Shown here in pieces: positions 6,208-8,355 of a stretch of DNA of 8,355 nt (position 1 is the first letter of the stretch; each line of letters starts with the position of its first letter). Origin of the DNA: Candidatus Atribacter alterifermentans (lineage in GTDB: Bacteria > Atribacterota > Atribacteria > Atribacterales > Atribacteraceae); assembly GCA_012517635.1 (NCBI GenBank), contig JAAYUP010000259.1:1-8355 (forward strand). Direction: 5' to 3'. The notes below the pieces were generated by a model. It saw only the letters and a list, made by a program, of their open reading frames with translations, was not told the DNA's origin and did no database searches. The position numbers were made by a program, and so were the translations under genes.

Positions 6208-8133
6208 ATGGCAAAAGTAATCGGTATTGATTTGGGAACAACTAATTCTGTTGCAGCTTATATGGAGGGTAGTCAACCAACCATCATTCCTAATAAAGAA
6301 GGTTCGCGATTAACACCCTCAATTGTTGCATTTACAAAAAATGGTGAAATATTAGTAGGTCAATTAGCAAAAAGACAGGCTATAACCAATCCAAAGAATA
6401 CCATTTATTCAATAAAACGTTTAATGGGAAGACGGTATGACGATCCAGAAGTTGAAAAAGCACGAAAAGTGCTTCCTTATGAAATTGTACCAGGAAAGCA
6501 CGGAGAAGCTGCCGTAAAAGTTGGAGATCGAATATACACTCCCCCAGAAATATCAGCAATGATATTGAAGAAAATAAAAGAGGATGCCGAAGAATTCTTA
6601 GGAGAAAAAATAACTGAAGCCGTGATCACCGTACCAGCATACTTTAATGATAATCAACGACAGGCAACCAAAGATGCAGGCAAAATCGCCGGCCTTGAAG
6701 TAAAAAGAATTATTAACGAACCAACCGCAGCTTCGCTGGCGTATGGCTTGGGAAAAGGAAAAGAAGAAGTCATTGCAGTATATGATTTGGGTGGCGGTAC
6801 TTTTGATATTTCTATTCTTGAAATTGGTGAAGGTGTTTTTGAAGTTAAATCAACTTCAGGAGATACATTCCTTGGTGGTGATGATTTTGACCGAAGAGTA
6901 ATGGATTACATTATCGAAGAATTTCGTAAAGATCAAGGAATTGATCTTCGGGGAGATCAAATGGCTCTTCAGCGCTTAAAAGAAGCTGCTGAAAAAGCAA
7001 AAATTGAATTATCCGGGTCGCTCCAAACTGAGGTCAATTTACCTTTTATTACAGCAGATGCTTCTGGACCACGACATTTAGTAATGACTATCACGAGAGC
7101 GAAATTGGAGCAATTGACTGCAGATCTTATTGAACGTACCATTGAACCCTGCGAACGGGCAATGAAAGATGCTGGCCTCAAACCAGAAGACATTGATTCA
7201 GTTATTTTAGTTGGTGGTATGACCCGAATGCCGAAAGTAGAAGAAGTTGTCAAGAGGATCTTCCAGAAAGAACCCAAACGTGGAGTCAATCCCGATGAAG
7301 TGGTTGCTGATGGAGCAGCTATTCAAGCTGGTGTCTTAAAAGGAGAAGTAAAAGATGTTCTTCTTTTAGATGTAACCCCACTTTCTTTAGGGATAGAAAC
7401 CTTGGGAGGAGTTTTTACTCGTATCATTGAACGGAATACGACGGTGCCGGTTTCGAAGAGTCAGGTTTTTACAACAGCTGCCGATAACCAGACAACCGTT
7501 GAAATTCAAGTGCTTCAAGGAGAACGACCTTTAGCAAAGGATAACAATTCTCTTGGGAGATTTCAACTTTCTGGAATTCCACCGGCACCACGAGGAGTGC
7601 CTCAAATTGAAGTAAAATTCGATATCGATGCTGATGGAATTCTTCATGTTTCAGCAAAAGACTTAGCAACCAATAAAGAACAAACCATTACCATAAAAGC
7701 GTCAAGTGGTTTATCGAAAGAAGACATTGATCGTATGTTACGTGAGTCAGAAATTCATGCCGAAGAAGATAGGAAAAAGAGAGAAGAAATCGAACTGAAA
7801 AACCAAGCCGAAAACTTATCCTATTCGGTAGAAAAGACCTTGAGAGAATCTGGAAGTAAATTGTCGGCTGAAACCAAGAATAAAGCAGAAGCTGCCTTGA
7901 ATGACCTTAAGGAAGCGCTGAAAGGTGATGACGTGGCAGATATTCGGCGTAAAATGGATGAACTCCAAACAACGTCACATGCATTGGCTCAAGAGCTATA
8001 CCAAAAAACCGCTAGTCAGCAGGGTTCAGGCGAGACAGCAGGAACAAAAGCAGAAACTGGTTCGAGTTCAAATCGTGAAAATGATAATGTCGTTGATGCA
8101 GATTATAAAGTCGTTGATGATGACCAGAAGTAG
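6208..8133 (+). CDS. dnaK: DnaK, Hsp70 molecular chaperone
   Basis: ATP-driven cytoplasmic chaperone that binds exposed hydrophobic segments, working with DnaJ and GrpE. The 641 residues are close to the E. coli length of 638. The nucleotide-binding domain spans about 1-383 and has all three Hsp70 signatures: IDLGTTNS (7-14), VYDLGGGTFDISIL (191-204) and VILVGGMTRMPKVEE (332-346). Lys70, Glu171 and Thr198 of the ATPase site are present. The interdomain linker VLLLDVTPLSLG (384-395) is intact. The substrate-binding beta domain runs to about 500, the helical lid to about 600, and a Gly/Ser/Thr-rich tail ends in DADYKVVDDDQK, the usual acidic end of bacterial DnaK. The segment around 75-105 is retained, as in diderm bacteria and unlike Gram-positive DnaK. 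The ribosome binding site AGAGGAGG (6192-6199) overlaps the grpE stop and lies eight bases before the ATG, giving tight operon coupling. The gene ends at a strong terminator. Confidence 0.99.
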   Translation: MAKVIGIDLGTTNSVAAYMEGSQPTIIPNKEGSRLTPSIVAFTKNGEILVGQLAKRQAITNPKNTIYSIKRLMGRRYDDPEVEKARKVLPYEIVPGKHGEAAVKVGDRIYTPPEISAMILKKIKEDAEEFLGEKITEAVITVPAYFNDNQRQATKDAGKIAGLEVKRIINEPTAASLAYGLGKGKEEVIAVYDLGGGTFDISILEIGEGVFEVKSTSGDTFLGGDDFDRRVMDYIIEEFRKDQGIDLRGDQMALQRLKEAAEKAKIELSGSLQTEVNLPFITADASGPRHLVMTITRAKLEQLTADLIERTIEPCERAMKDAGLKPEDIDSVILVGGMTRMPKVEEVVKRIFQKEPKRGVNPDEVVADGAAIQAGVLKGEVKDVLLLDVTPLSLGIETLGGVFTRIIERNTTVPVSKSQVFTTAADNQTTVEIQVLQGERPLAKDNNSLGRFQLSGIPPAPRGVPQIEVKFDIDADGILHVSAKDLATNKEQTITIKASSGLSKEDIDRMLRESEIHAEEDRKKREEIELKNQAENLSYSVEKTLRESGSKLSAETKNKAEAALNDLKEALKGDDVADIRRKMDELQTTSHALAQELYQKTASQQGSGETAGTKAETGSSSNRENDNVVDADYKVVDDDQK

Positions 8134-8135
8134 AC

Positions 8136-8185
8136 AAAAGAATATCCTTAGACCAATAATAGTTTGGTCTAAGGATATTCTTTTT
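8136..8185 (+). terminator. strong intrinsic terminator of grpE-dnaK
   Basis: A perfect 21-bp inverted repeat pairs 8136-8156 with 8164-8184 around a seven-base loop (8157-8163). The right arm ends in a run of T bases (8181-8185). It begins only two bases after the dnaK stop. The core arm reads GAATATCCTTAGACCAA. Because the left arm begins with AAAA, the structure could also stop minus-strand transcription, although no minus-strand gene is visible beyond it. Confidence 0.92.
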
Positions 8186-8233
8186 ATTGAATTTCCCCAT
8201 TTCACTTCAAAACTATTTATTTTTTGAACTTCT

Positions 8234-8260
8234 TTGATTTTTTTCCAAAATTGATATAAA
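8234..8260 (+). promoter_or_regulatory. candidate extended -10 promoter of dnaJ
   Basis: TGATATAAA (8252-8260) combines a TGn element with TATAAA, five of six matches to the -10 consensus. A partial -35, TTGATT (8234-8239), lies 15 bases upstream of it, shorter than ideal. The promoter sits between the dnaK terminator and dnaJ, where a separate promoter is needed if the terminator is efficient. Transcription would start near 8267. Confidence 0.5.
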
Positions 8261-8312
8261 GTAATCGTATTCTTCACCAATTAATCTGGAAACTCATAAA
8301 GGTGATTTGAGC

Positions 8313-8355
8313 ATGAAAAGGGATTATTATGAGGTTTTGGGAGTGAGTCGTAACG
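8313..8355 (+). CDS. dnaJ: DnaJ, Hsp40 co-chaperone (5' end only)
   Basis: Only the first 14 codons are in the window: MKRDYYEVLGVSRN. The DYYEVLGVSRNA-type start is the beginning of the J domain, which stimulates the DnaK ATPase. The position after grpE-dnaK agrees with DnaJ rather than another J-domain protein. The ATG at 8313 has AAAGGTGAT (8298-8306) upstream at a suitable distance. The gene is separated from dnaK by 179 bases holding a terminator and a promoter candidate, so it may be its own transcription unit. Zinc-finger and C-terminal domains cannot be checked here. Confidence 0.9.
   Translation, partial: MKRDYYEVLGVSRN

Noticed and set aside
6969..7289. Minus-strand 106-codon open frame inside dnaK.
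   Set aside because: It is a shadow of the highly conserved DnaK frame, with no promoter, ribosome binding site or domain.

Overview
The window is an AT-rich stretch of a bacterial chromosome with ordinary housekeeping gene organisation. The DnaK is full length and keeps the N-terminal-domain segment that Gram-positive DnaKs lack. The neighbouring cellulose-synthase-regulatory-type protein is built to sit outside the inner membrane. Together these point to a diderm, Gram-negative-type bacterium. The low GC and the LonB-like protease would fit an anaerobic lineage such as Atribacterota, Thermotogota or a similar candidate phylum, but the phylum is a low-confidence guess.

Layout. Bases 1-164 hold the 3' end of an unrecognised gene. 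Bases 292-2745 (+) encode an 817-residue Lon-like protease of the LonB/COG1067 type with an intact Ser661/Lys704 dyad and weakly conserved nucleotide-binding motifs. A convergent spacer (2746-2941) has only weak hairpins. Bases 2942-5179 (-) encode a 745-residue secreted, C-terminally anchored protein with the duplicated architecture of BcsB, the periplasmic subunit of cellulose synthase. No bcsA or other polysaccharide gene is visible beside it. A 432-base divergent spacer (5180-5611) carries a good vegetative promoter for grpE and two copies of a GGTCNNGACC palindrome. GrpE (5612-6193) and DnaK (6208-8133) form a tight pair closed by a perfect 21-bp-stem terminator. The start of dnaJ (8313 onward) lies after the terminator, behind its own extended -10 promoter candidate.

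How the genes fit together. The right half is the Hsp70 machine: DnaK, its nucleotide-exchange factor GrpE and its J-protein DnaJ. The Lon-like protease is a plausible partner in protein quality control, but it is a separate transcription unit. The BcsB-like gene, transcribed the other way between them, has no obvious functional link to either side and is the least expected item here. I saw no CRISPR array, insertion sequence, tRNA, rRNA or clear sign of recent transfer, and I do not see a convincing new multi-gene system.
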